The notes beneath the pieces were generated by a model. It was not told where the DNA came from and made no database searches. It saw only the letters and a list, made by a program, of their open reading frames with translations. This document shows positions 7,655 to 16,391 of a stretch of 40,380 nucleotides of DNA, in pieces. The position numbers and the translations under genes are program-made. Every line of letters starts with the position of its first letter. Position 1 is the stretch's first letter. The stretch spans positions 1-40,380 of the forward strand of contig JAGQOW010000032.1 in NCBI GenBank assembly GCA_020427155.1, given 5' to 3'. Origin of the DNA: Planctomycetales bacterium. GTDB lineage: Bacteria > Planctomycetota > Planctomycetia > Pirellulales > Lacipirellulaceae.

Positions 7655-10600
7655 CTACGAGTCTCGCCGGGTGCGCGCGTGGCAGATAGCCAATCCGATT
7701 GCCAACAAACAAACGGTCGTGGGCTCGGGTACGGCGAGCGACTCTACCGCCCCCAGGTATTGCAGTGGCGACCTCTGCAATGGTTGCCCCCAACCAGCAT
7801 TCCAAACGAGCGTGAGATCGCCAAGCGGCAGGCCTGCCTCGGCAATGATGCCCAGACTGTGGTTCGAGAACGAAAAACGCTCTAACGCGGTTTCGCCAAT
7901 CCGCGTGTCGTTGTCGGTCGCCAAACTGCCCGGTGTCAGAAGCGCGGTTAGACCTTTTGCGGTCAAGCTCGACGAACCGCTCTCGATATACCAGTTGCTG
8001 ACGCTGTCGACAGTCACGATGATTTCCCCCGTTGCTGGATTGTACTCGGCGGTCGCGGTACCAGGTATCTCGGGGGCCGATGGTGCTGCCAGCGAGGCCA
8101 ACATGACTCCGGCATCGGCGGCGTCAACCAGATTGTCACCCGGTGCGGCCAGGTTGATGTCGCCTTGTGATACGGTAGTGCCAGTTCCGAAATTGTTGAG
8201 CAGAATCGCCAAGTCGGTCTCATCCACAACGAGGTCGCCATTGATGTCGGCCGTAAGCCCACCTGCGTAGTTAGCAGCAAGTGCACTGGCAGCACTGGCG
8301 TCCCCCAGCGGGGCCCCCTGGATGTTGGTTACTCGGTAGACCGGAAAGCCCGAGCCGCCGATGACGGCAAAGTAATCGCCAAATGCTCCGCCGGGGGTGG
8401 CGGTGCTGGCCGTCAAGCGCCCGTCTGCCCAGAGTTGTTGATAAGTTTTCAGTGTCGTAGTCCAGACTCCCGGCGCGATTTCCACCTGGTAACGAATGCC
8501 CTCTTCGTCAACAGTTACACTTCCCCCATGTCCGCTCAGGTCGATCGTGTAGGTACTGTCGTCCGGCGCGCCGGCGGCTGAGTCGTAGTTCCAGATAAAG
8601 TTAATCTCGCCTTCTGCGCCAGCCGTATTGTCGAGCGAAATGCCGCCACCGAGCGCGTCGTGCGTGTTGATCGAGGCGCCTGCCCCCACTTCCCAAGTCA
8701 CGTCGAGATCGATCTCGCTTGAATCGTAGGCTCCAAACCACATCTGGCCTTCGTTGTCGAGCGAACCCTGGTCGAGCACTTCGAGTCGAATCACTTGCCC
8801 GGGTTGGCTTCTCCACGAACCGAAGATGAACGCGCCGCCGTTCTTGTTGGGGTCGGTGTGCGTTCGCAGCAGTTGGGAACCCGCGCCGGTGACCCTCAAT
8901 AGCGCGGCATCGTGTTGCGACCACCGGGCATCCGGAGTCGTGGTCGATCGAATTTCGAACGTAGCTCCTCCGCTGATCGTGAGCGAACCCTCCTTCTCGC
9001 CGTTGGCATTCATACTGAAATCGGCCACTGGGTTGGCGTCAGAGTCGAACAACACATTGGTCGCGCCAGCCGAACCATCGATGACAATGTTGGCGCGGGC
9101 GATATTGTCGTTTGAATCCCAACCGGTAGTGCTGCCAAAAGTGGTCTGGGCGTTCTGAGGATCTGTGCCGATCCCATCCGACCAGTGGGCACTGGTTCTC
9201 CAAGAGCCCGAGACGCCCGAGGTCCAGACCACCGGGTCAGGATCGGGCAGGGGAGGGGGTTGGCTGCCAAAAAGCCGCTGCCAGCTGAGAAAGTCGAGTC
9301 CGTCGGAATCGCCGTCGGCATCGGCGTCCGCACCGGAACTCTCACCGAAGGCGTTTTCCCAATCGGCGAAGTTGTCGGCATCGACGTCGCCATCAAGATC
9401 GAAATCCGCATCGTAGAAGTTGGGCTCAAGCCGGAAGACCTCGCCGCCCACGTAGTCGACCACATAGAGGTTGCCCTCATAGTCTTCTCCGAAAGAAGAA
9501 ATGAAACCAATCGAGCCCGCATCGGGCACGATTCGAGATTTCCAGTCGATGTAGCTCGATCCTGTTTGAGTGCCGTCAAAATCGAGCGGATCGGCAGTGC
9601 CATCGAATTCGATCGACCAGATGTGCTGCGATACGAAATCGGCAAAGAAGTAGTTACTTTGCATCGCATTGTTGGGGCCGCGATAGACGTAACCGCCGAT
9701 CGTGGAGTTGCCCTGATTGTGCCCCAAGGCGGTTGCCGAGCCGATCGTGCCCGTCTTGTTGGTGTGAAGATACTCATAGATCGGGTCAATCGCACCCGGC
9801 GGTTTGGGGCCGCCAACGCCGCCTGTTGGGGTCGCGATGGTCCCCTCGCGCAAGGGCCAGCCATAGTTCTGGCCGCCTGCCGCCCCGGCGTGCTGAAAAT
9901 TGATTAATTCGAGTGTGTCTTGACTGGTGTCACCGATATAGAAGTCGCCCGTCAAGCGATCGAAGCTGGCCCGCCAGGGGTTCCGCAGACCGATCGACCA
10001 GAGTTCCTCGCGTACCCCGCCCCCTTCGCCCACAAACGGGTTGGATGCAGGAATGGCATAGTTGCGGTTCGGATCGGTGGGGAAATCGTCCGCCAGCCCA
10101 TCGGCTCCGACATCAATACGGACGACCGAACCGTTCAGCGTAGTCTTGTTCTGAGCGTTGCCAAAACCATCGTGCTGCGAGCCGCCGTCGCCACTCGTGT
10201 GGTAGAGCATGCCGTCGGGGCCAAAACCTATCCAATTGCCGTTGTGGCAATCGTGAGGTTGGGAGTAGGTCAGAATGGTCTGGGCGTTGCCCGTCGAAGC
10301 AGTATCGGGGCTGGTCGCCTGGTAGCGAACGATGTCGGTATGGCCGATGTATGACTCGGTAAGGTAAAAGAACCCGTTGTTCTGATAATCGGGATGGAAA
10401 GCCAGACCTAACAGACCTTGTTCTTCGCTGGCGTTGTCGAGCCCTGGTACCGTCAAGAACGGCGTCACGTTGAGAGTGCCGGTCGTGAGATCGAGGATTT
10501 GAATGCGTCCGGTATCGCTGTCAGCACCGGTTCGTTGCTCGACGATAAACAACCGCGTGGGATCGCCCGGAGCATACGTGGCAAAGACCGGGATCTCTAG

Positions 10601-10744
10601 ACCTGTCGCAACTCGCTCGGCTGGAATATTCTGAGCGTTTACAGCACTTCCTATTCCAATCAGCAACGCCAAGCTGAGCGATCGAGATAGGAGGCTAAGG
10701 CGTGACATTGCCTTTGCTGAGGTCCAACTCTTCGAATTACTCAT
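7655..10744 (-). CDS. PEP-CTERM glucose/sorbosone dehydrogenase-like protein with dockerin repeats
   Basis: 1029 residues with a signal peptide (about 14-37). Residues about 40-440 match the glucose/sorbosone dehydrogenase (soluble PQQ dehydrogenase-like) beta propeller: LFIVEQRTG, EQGLLGLAFHPDY, HNGNWIGFGPDGMLY, SGDGG and a WSIGLRNPWRASFD blade. Residues about 443-495 hold one pair of dockerin-like calcium loops (DFDLDGDVDADNFADW, DADGDSDGLDFLSWQ). A beta-rich region (about 500-770) and a second dockerin-like pair (near 830-890) follow. The end is a PEP-CTERM signal (VPEPTT, hydrophobic run, RTRRDS). The protein should be exported, processed by an exosortase and attached at the surface, where it may oxidise sugars. 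Whether the propeller binds PQQ is not provable here. GGAGA precedes the ATG. It converges on the metal-handling pair with a 23-bp gap. Confidence 0.88.
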   Translation of the reverse strand: MSNSKSWTSAKAMSRLSLLSRSLSLALLIGIGSAVNAQNIPAERVATGLEIPVFATYAPGDPTRLFIVEQRTGADSDTGRIQILDLTTGTLNVTPFLTVPGLDNASEEQGLLGLAFHPDYQNNGFFYLTESYIGHTDIVRYQATSPDTASTGNAQTILTYSQPHDCHNGNWIGFGPDGMLYHTSGDGGSQHDGFGNAQNKTTLNGSVVRIDVGADGLADDFPTDPNRNYAIPASNPFVGEGGGVREELWSIGLRNPWRASFDRLTGDFYIGDTSQDTLELINFQHAGAAGGQNYGWPLREGTIATPTGGVGGPKPPGAIDPIYEYLHTNKTGTIGSATALGHNQGNSTIGGYVYRGPNNAMQSNYFFADFVSQHIWSIEFDGTADPLDFDGTQTGSSYIDWKSRIVPDAGSIGFISSFGEDYEGNLYVVDYVGGEVFRLEPNFYDADFDLDGDVDADNFADWENAFGESSGADADADGDSDGLDFLSWQRLFGSQPPPLPDPDPVVWTSGVSGSWRTSAHWSDGIGTDPQNAQTTFGSTTGWDSNDNIARANIVIDGSAGATNVLFDSDANPVADFSMNANGEKEGSLTISGGATFEIRSTTTPDARWSQHDAALLRVTGAGSQLLRTHTDPNKNGGAFIFGSWRSQPGQVIRLEVLDQGSLDNEGQMWFGAYDSSEIDLDVTWEVGAGASINTHDALGGGISLDNTAGAEGEINFIWNYDSAAGAPDDSTYTIDLSGHGGSVTVDEEGIRYQVEIAPGVWTTTLKTYQQLWADGRLTASTATPGGAFGDYFAVIGGSGFPVYRVTNIQGAPLGDASAASALAANYAGGLTADINGDLVVDETDLAILLNNFGTGTTVSQGDINLAAPGDNLVDAADAGVMLASLAAPSAPEIPGTATAEYNPATGEIIVTVDSVSNWYIESGSSSLTAKGLTALLTPGSLATDNDTRIGETALERFSFSNHSLGIIAEAGLPLGDLTLVWNAGWGQPLQRSPLQYLGAVESLAVPEPTTVCLLAIGLAICHARTRRDS

Positions 10745-11256
10745 GGCACTTCTCCCCCCACTAGGCCCAATGAATGTTGTGAGCCATTGGTCCGCACAGC
10801 ACTAACAGCAAAGACAAGCCTGCTCAGAATGAAGCACAGCGCATCTGTGACATTCTATCGCCTCAGAGGCAAGACGCAAATTTCTTAGCCCTGGGTCGAC
10901 ACCAACGCAACGGTTACGAAGCGCCCGTCAATTCTTACTGGCGAGGTGCTGGCGAAGCCGAAGCAGTTGATCGATTGAAGTCATCAATCGCGCGCTAAGC
11001 GCCGCCAAAATCTGGTTGGGCTGCATCACATTCAGATCGCACTGATAGCTGCGGGGCGGGCCCCCATGAATACGGCAGCATGGTGCATAGCTACGCACTT
11101 CTCCCCTTCGACGGGGCCCTTACTTGGGGCCTATGCACAGGAACGGCGACTTGGCATCGCGCTGTTCCCAGAAACGATACTGTTAGAGTCATCCGCAGCT
11201 AATCGCAGCAGGCCGATACGTACCTTAACCTACCGCAACACAACAGTGACCACCGC
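10745..11256. other. Intergenic region, 512 bp, no gene seen
   Basis: The part next to 10745 is the upstream region of the PEP-CTERM dehydrogenase gene. The rest lies downstream of the epimerase gene at 11257. No open frame resembles a protein. Two inverted repeats are visible: CGATTGA at 10972-10978 with TCAATCG at 10984-10990 (7-bp stem, 5-base loop), and the longer one at 11084-11137 listed separately. Either could terminate the leftward transcript from the epimerase gene. Confidence 0.5.
11084..11137. repeat. Imperfect inverted repeat, possible structured RNA or terminator
   Basis: TGCATAG (11084-11090) pairs with CTATGCA (11131-11137). Inside are shorter pairs CCCC/GGGG (11103-11106 with 11113-11116) and, as an alternative, GGCCC/GGGCC (11115-11119 with 11127-11131). 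There is no clear U-tract, so a standard intrinsic terminator is not established. Confidence 0.3.
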
Positions 11257-12243
11257 TCAAGCAGGCTGCGCGTGCTTCTTCAAATACTCGCCGTGAATCC
11301 ACTCGTAGGTCTTTTCCATCCCGTCGCGCAGCTTAATCCCGGGAGCCCAGTTGAGGTACTTCTTGATCAGCGTGTTGTCGCTATTGCGGCCATTTACTCC
11401 CTTGGGAGCCGAGAGATTGTGATTATGCTCCAACTTCACGCCGGCGATCTCTTCTACCATCTCGACCAGACCGTTAATCGTAATCAATTCGTCGGAACCC
11501 AAATTGACGGGTTCGGCAATGTCATTCTCGATAAACTTGCGAATGCCGGTCACGACGTCGTCGACATACATGAAGCTACGGGTTTGCTTGCCATCGCCCC
11601 AAATCTCGATTTCCTTCGCGCCAGTCTCTTTCGCGTGAATCACTTTTCGGCAAATGGCCGCAGGCGCTTTTTCCCTGCCGCCATCCCAGGTTCCAAACGG
11701 GCCATAGACATTGTGAAACCGGGCGACCGTGGTATGGAGCCCAAAATCTTCGCGGAAGTGTCGGCACATGCGCTCTGAGAAAAGCTTTTCCCAACCGTAG
11801 CCGTCCTCGGGCAGCGCGGGATAAGCGTCTTCTTCTTTTAGCGGAATAACATCTTCGCACACCTGCTTGTCGCCGTTGTACACGCATGCCGAGCTGGCAT
11901 AGAAGAAGCGGCCCACTTTCTTTTCAATTGCGGATTGCAGCAAGTGCGTGTTGATCAAGACCGACAGCATACACAGGGCCTTGTTGTTCTCGATAAAGCC
12001 CATGCCGCCCATATCGGCGGCCAGATTGTAAACATCGTCGACGCTCTCGCAAGCTGCCTGGCAAGCGTCAAGGTACTTAAGATCGGCAACGACGTTTTCT
12101 ACATCGTCGAACACCTGATACCACTGGTCGGTAGGCTTGACGTCGACACAGCGAACCTTAAAACCCTCAGAACGAAGCTGGGCCGTCAGATGACCTCCGA
12201 TAAACCCACCCCCGCCGGCTACAAGTACTTTTTTATCGCTCAT
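11257..12243 (-). CDS. GDP-mannose 3,5-epimerase-like sugar epimerase
   Basis: 328 residues, an extended SDR-family sugar-nucleotide epimerase. The Rossmann glycine motif is GGGGFIGG (10-17). The sequence closely follows the plant GDP-mannose 3,5-epimerase as I remember it: NLAADMGGMGFIE, FFYASSACVY, RFHNVYGPFGTWDGGREKAPAA, GDGKQTRSF and GRNSDN are shared. The catalytic set is present at matching spacing: Ser118, Cys120, Tyr149/Lys153 and Lys192, the last equivalent to the plant Lys217 paired with Cys145. The product would be GDP-L-galactose or GDP-L-gulose for the polysaccharide assembled by the neighbouring genes. The start at 12243 places the glycine motif at the usual distance. It lies downstream of a GT4 gene on the same strand. 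Confidence 0.88.
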   Translation of the reverse strand: MSDKKVLVAGGGGFIGGHLTAQLRSEGFKVRCVDVKPTDQWYQVFDDVENVVADLKYLDACQAACESVDDVYNLAADMGGMGFIENNKALCMLSVLINTHLLQSAIEKKVGRFFYASSACVYNGDKQVCEDVIPLKEEDAYPALPEDGYGWEKLFSERMCRHFREDFGLHTTVARFHNVYGPFGTWDGGREKAPAAICRKVIHAKETGAKEIEIWGDGKQTRSFMYVDDVVTGIRKFIENDIAEPVNLGSDELITINGLVEMVEEIAGVKLEHNHNLSAPKGVNGRNSDNTLIKKYLNWAPGIKLRDGMEKTYEWIHGEYLKKHAQPA

Positions 12244-12405
12244 TTGATTTCCAGAATGGTCTCTATTTCGCTGTGTTAGAATTGGCAATGCCCGATCGAA
12301 GACAAACCTTCAGTTTAATGCAAAAAACCTGGAGAGGCAAACGGACCTGGGAGCACAGATGCTCGCAGGCTTCACTTGCTTGCAACCCAAATTCCGCCTC
12401 GACCG

Positions 12406-13623
12406 CTACCACTGTACGACGTCGCAAAACCGTGCAGATAAGGCCTTCATGCTTAGTTCGCGGCGTATTCCGTCGCGCGCCCGCTGGCCCATTTCAGTCA
12501 GGGCCTGCTGATCGGTCGACGCTATTCTTCCGATCAGTTCCCTTGCGCCGTCGACATTGCCATGGTCGACCTGCCAGCCGAACTCATACTCCGCCAGCAA
12601 TTCTCCGACATGAGACTCCATGGGCCCCAACAGCAGTACAGGCCGGGCAACCGTCATCGCTCCGTACACCTTACACGGATGAACGATTCCTACCATCTCG
12701 TCCCCCATGGCGACCAGATGGACGTCTCCGGCAGAAAGCGAGAACTTGATCTTGTCCAAGGGCTGATACGGGAGTGTGATTACGTTTCTTAACTTCTCAC
12801 GTTCAACAAAAGCATCGATTTGTCGTTTGCCGTTTCCACCACCAATAAATAGAAACACCACTCGCTCGTCGCCTTCCATCTGCTTTGCGGCTTCCAAGAT
12901 TGTCGTGATCGGGTGAGCTGGACTGATGTTTCCGGAATACATGATGACGAACTTTCCTTCCAGGCCGTGCTCCTTGCGGAAGGGATTCTCTTGATGAGCC
13001 ACTGGTTCGAGATGACTCTCGTGCGGCCAAGGGGGCATGACTGCCATCCGATCGCCTACCGGCTCCTTGGCCTCGAGCCGGGCTGCCATAAAGCGATCGA
13101 GCGCTACCACTCCCCGAGCTCTGCGCAAGATTGCTCGATTGATTACTTCAAACACGCGAACGACAAGCGAACCTTGGCTTGTCTGCCCCATCGCGACCAC
13201 CTGATCGGGGTTGATGTCCATCGCCCAGAAGGTGATCGGCACACGTCGAAAAAAGCTGATGAACACAGCGGCCATAGAAGCCATCGGGGGAGAAGTGCTG
13301 ACGAGAATCCGATCGAGCTTTCGCGTGAATAGTCCACGCAACATCACTTGCAACAAAAACAACGTTTGGGCAAGCAAACGGATCTTGATTGATTTTTTGC
13401 CAAAACTCGAACAAGGCAAGCGGCGAATCGTCACCCCGTCGAGAGTCTCGCGCTTTGGGTACTTATTGCTAGGATCGTCGTAACCCCGCGAAGCGGTATA
13501 GACAATGACTCGATATCCGCGGCGAACCAACTCGGCTGCTGCGTCGTGCATGTGCTGCCCGACGCTGGCAGGGTCTGGCACATAAACCTGAGAAATAACA
13601 AGCAAGGCAGGATCGGATCGCAT
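12406..13623 (-). CDS. Glycosyltransferase family 4 (WbuB-like)
   Basis: 405 residues, GT-B fold. The N-terminal domain begins with LLVISQVYVPDPASVGQHMHDAAAEL, typical of WbuB-type enzymes that open with a flexible acceptor loop. The C-terminal domain has FVIMYSGNIS, VVFLFIGGGNGK and HPCKVYGAMTVARPVLLLGP. The last is the nucleotide-sugar-binding region in which WbuB relatives carry PSKxxxYMA instead of the common EX7E pair. The protein is cytoplasmic or peripheral on the inner membrane and adds a sugar to the lipid-linked glycan. It is followed by the epimerase gene after a 162-bp gap. The ATG is clear but its ribosome site is weak. Confidence 0.87.
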   Translation of the reverse strand: MRSDPALLVISQVYVPDPASVGQHMHDAAAELVRRGYRVIVYTASRGYDDPSNKYPKRETLDGVTIRRLPCSSFGKKSIKIRLLAQTLFLLQVMLRGLFTRKLDRILVSTSPPMASMAAVFISFFRRVPITFWAMDINPDQVVAMGQTSQGSLVVRVFEVINRAILRRARGVVALDRFMAARLEAKEPVGDRMAVMPPWPHESHLEPVAHQENPFRKEHGLEGKFVIMYSGNISPAHPITTILEAAKQMEGDERVVFLFIGGGNGKRQIDAFVEREKLRNVITLPYQPLDKIKFSLSAGDVHLVAMGDEMVGIVHPCKVYGAMTVARPVLLLGPMESHVGELLAEYEFGWQVDHGNVDGARELIGRIASTDQQALTEMGQRARDGIRRELSMKALSARFCDVVQW

Positions 13624-14129
13624 CGGTTTGAGAGCAGCCTTTCAGAATCTTTTGTTTACACGGCACGCACGGTCGACCAATGTAGGGAATAAGTGTCGTA
13701 CGACTGCAATTGAGCAACCCTAGGCAAGCTTTATTTTAGTCCAGCGGCTGAGGAGATAACCTAGGGTTTCTAAGCAAGCACGAAGAACCAGAGAGGGCTC
13801 AGCAGAGGAACTAAACTCGGGTCAATCGCTGCCTACCGAAGCCGTCGATCGTCCCGAGTATCGCCAAACTATTCATATGCCCCCGTGGACACTGAAACTC
13901 TCTCCACTATAGCTAGCGAGTCAAATGAAGTCGATTCTGAAACAACAGAGCAGCAGCCACCAACGCGCCCCGCAGCTGAGTTCTATGCGACCGCGGCACA
14001 CTACGAACCGTCGAGGCAGGAGCAGCGTTGCACAACAGCGTACGTTGACATCTGCCTCAGGGGAGATTAGGTTCGAGCCAGGGGATTCATCGGGGATATT
14101 CAGGTAATTCGTAAGTTGAGGATTGGGGA
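13624..14129. other. Divergent intergenic region of the glycan locus, 506 bp
   Basis: It lies between the leftward GT4-epimerase pair and the rightward methyltransferase-GT-kinase run, so it should carry promoters for both. It contains a perfect palindrome GTCGTACGAC (13695-13704) and a spaced inverted repeat (13716-13768, listed separately). A 61-codon open frame at 13885-14070 has no ribosome site or recognisable sequence and is probably not a gene. A fit to a sigma-70 promoter could not be made with confidence. Confidence 0.5.
13716..13768. repeat. 9-bp inverted repeat with 35-bp spacer upstream of glycan genes
   Basis: AACCCTAGG (13716-13724) and CCTAGGGTT (13760-13768) are exact reverse complements. 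Together with the GTCGTACGAC palindrome 11 bp to the left, they sit 90-150 bp upstream of the leftward GT4 start. They could be regulator half-sites or form an RNA stem; neither is demonstrated. Confidence 0.35.
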
Positions 14130-15029
14130 ATGCAGCTTGGGGAAATCGGACGTGGCAGCCCTGTAGAGAGCCAACTCATTGAGGCCTGGGACTGGGTTAA
14201 TAAAGAGTTTCCTTTTCCCGGCTACATCTCCGCGGATCGGCGAGAATCTTATATTGGCATGGCCTACGCTGCTTGGCGCACCCTCAACGGCAAAGGCAAA
14301 GTGCTTGACTTCGGTTGCGGTCCGCTCGATAAGACAGCCATCTTCTCACGGATCGGCCTGGAAGTGGTTGCGTTCGATGACTTTCTCGATGCCTGGCATC
14401 GCCAGAATCAGAATCTGGACCTGATTAAGTCATTCGCAAAGAAGGCCAACATCGAACTGCTGGTGGCCGACGAACACCCTTCGGGCCTGGATGCTTTGGG
14501 CGAGGGCTATGACATGGTCATGCTTCATCACGTACTTGAGCATCTGAAAGACAGTCCTTGCGCACTACTGAACCTCCTTCTCCGCAAATTGAAAACAGGA
14601 GGTTTTCTCTATACAACCGTTCCAAACGCGGTCAACCTTAGAAAGCGAATTGCGGTTGCGAAGGGCAAGACCAACTATTCGACGTACGCTTCGTATTACT
14701 GGGCCGAAGACGAGTATCGGGGACATATTCGAGAGTACGTGCGAGACGACCTCGTGCAAATGGCGCAGTTTCTTGGCCTGGAAATTGTCGTTGCCGGCAA
14801 TTATAATCATTTTTGGAACGCAGTACCCAAGCGAATGCGCTGGGGCGTTAGAGCTCTGTGCAAATTGGTGCCTGGTTTCTGCGATTCATGTTCGCTGATC
14901 GCAAGAAAGCCGGAAAACTGGCAGCCCAAGGAAAAGCTCACCGACCAGGAGTTGTACGCGGCAATCGATGCTTCTGTTCCGTTTGACTATGGCAAGGTCC
15001 TGGGCAGCAAAAATGCCCAAGACAATTAA
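14130..15029 (+). CDS. Class I SAM-dependent methyltransferase
   Basis: 299 residues. SAM-binding motif I is VLDFGCGPLD (58-67), an acidic residue ends the second strand (VVAFDDF, 79-85), and HHVLEHL (133-139) is the post-II motif of Methyltransf_11/23-type enzymes. The C-terminal third, with paired basic and aromatic residues, probably forms the acceptor site. It opens the rightward run of glycan genes, so it likely methylates a sugar hydroxyl, a phosphate or a carboxylate on the polysaccharide or its precursor. GAGG lies about nine bases before the ATG. The substrate cannot be read from the sequence. Confidence 0.85.
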   Translation: MQLGEIGRGSPVESQLIEAWDWVNKEFPFPGYISADRRESYIGMAYAAWRTLNGKGKVLDFGCGPLDKTAIFSRIGLEVVAFDDFLDAWHRQNQNLDLIKSFAKKANIELLVADEHPSGLDALGEGYDMVMLHHVLEHLKDSPCALLNLLLRKLKTGGFLYTTVPNAVNLRKRIAVAKGKTNYSTYASYYWAEDEYRGHIREYVRDDLVQMAQFLGLEIVVAGNYNHFWNAVPKRMRWGVRALCKLVPGFCDSCSLIARKPENWQPKEKLTDQELYAAIDASVPFDYGKVLGSKNAQDN

Positions 15030-15219
15030 GTTGGGCCACTAGCTTCGAATTCCAGTTTCCGGACATTTGGGAACATACTCCTACGCCTCATCATTGGTAC
15101 TGGTCCTGCCTACGAGGAATGCGTCGCAGATCAGGGCTGCTGGAATCAAGCTGGTTGCACCGCCCCTGGTCGCGGATGCTTCACAATGAGTTCGAGAGTG
15201 TCCGTCGAGGGGTGCACGG

Positions 15220-16359
15220 TTGAAGATCGCAACATTCTGGCCGACTACCCCATTCACAGCAGGCGGCGCTCCTCGGCGATTTCTTGAGCTCGTTGACGGG
15301 CTGGTTGAGCGAGGTCACGATGTCACGCTAATCTGTGGTACGGAATACACGGGCCAACAGACGCTGCGTGTTGAGAGAATGGATCTGCCGACTGGTCGAC
15401 TCTGCTCACTTCGGCAGAGCTTGAATCCGCGCTATCGCCGGCAGATCGCAGCCATTCTGAAGCGCGTGGCCCCTCAAACTGCTTACTGCTTTAAACTCGC
15501 CGATGCTGGACTCTTCTGTGGCGAGGCGCGTCGACTGGGCATCCCTACGACTCTCTTTGTTCGCAGCTTTGAACTGAATATCGAAAACAATCCTAATCAA
15601 CGCATGCTTGGCGCGCCGTTGCTGGGGCCATTACTGCGACAGGGATATGCAGAAGTGTTCCGCTTCTTTGCCCGTATGGCCTTCAATCGCTGCAATTCGA
15701 TCGTCTTTCAGCACGTAGAGCAACACGACAAGTACGTTGCAAATCGGATGTTACCAAAACACTACGCAGGCAAGATCTCTTATCTACCTAACAACTCGAA
15801 TCCAAGCTGGGCCTCCGAAATCTCGCCGTACAAGTTTCCAACCGAAAAGGTGGCCGTCATGGCTGCCAGGCTCATTTGGATCAAAGGCTATCGGGTAGTT
15901 TTTGATGCGCTTGAGCAAGTTGTACAGAAGGTTCCCGACGCCCGGCTAGTTGTCCTTGGCGACGGGCCTCAGGAAGCAGAGATTAGAGAGGTTGCCGAAA
16001 AAAAGAATCTTCCCGTGGAATTCATGGGGCAGGTCAAAGACGTCCATGCGATCGTTGAACGTGCGCGTGTGCTCATCTACGCCAGCTTTCACGAATACGG
16101 TTCGCCCAATGTGCTTCTGGAGGGCGCCGTTGCGGGCATGCCTATGCTGGTAGCCGATAGAGGTCGACATACTGTCGGCGATTATCCGGGTGTGTTTCCG
16201 ACTGAGGATTCCCAAGCTCTTGCTGAGCTCTGGAAGCGTGCGATTACCGACCAATCATTCACCGAAGCCTTGGCCAACGCGAGTTGCCAACTTGCCGACC
16301 GCTATCGATTTAATTGGGTCGAAAAGGCAGAAGAACTGATTCGACCTGCTGGCCTATAA
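15220..16359 (+). CDS. Glycosyltransferase family 4
   Basis: 379 residues, GT-B fold. I place the start at TTG 15220 because CGAGGGG lies about eight bases upstream and the protein then opens with KIATFWP, the normal first beta strand of GT4 enzymes. The C-terminal domain shows AVMAARLIWIKGY, ARLVVLGDGPQ and SFHEYGSPNVLLEGAVAGMP (from about 289). The two glutamates of the EX7E motif (292 and 301) are separated by eight residues rather than seven, a small deviation. It would transfer a sugar from a nucleotide donor to the lipid-linked intermediate. A 190-bp gap separates it from the methyltransferase; the next gene follows after 32 bp. Confidence 0.88.
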   Translation: MKIATFWPTTPFTAGGAPRRFLELVDGLVERGHDVTLICGTEYTGQQTLRVERMDLPTGRLCSLRQSLNPRYRRQIAAILKRVAPQTAYCFKLADAGLFCGEARRLGIPTTLFVRSFELNIENNPNQRMLGAPLLGPLLRQGYAEVFRFFARMAFNRCNSIVFQHVEQHDKYVANRMLPKHYAGKISYLPNNSNPSWASEISPYKFPTEKVAVMAARLIWIKGYRVVFDALEQVVQKVPDARLVVLGDGPQEAEIREVAEKKNLPVEFMGQVKDVHAIVERARVLIYASFHEYGSPNVLLEGAVAGMPMLVADRGRHTVGDYPGVFPTEDSQALAELWKRAITDQSFTEALANASCQLADRYRFNWVEKAEELIRPAGL

Positions 16360-16391
16360 CCAAGGCGATAGTCCTCGACTACCATTAACAA

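Noticed and set aside
13885..14070. 61-codon open frame before the methyltransferase gene
   Set aside because: No ribosome site, no recognisable sequence, and ordinary intergenic position.
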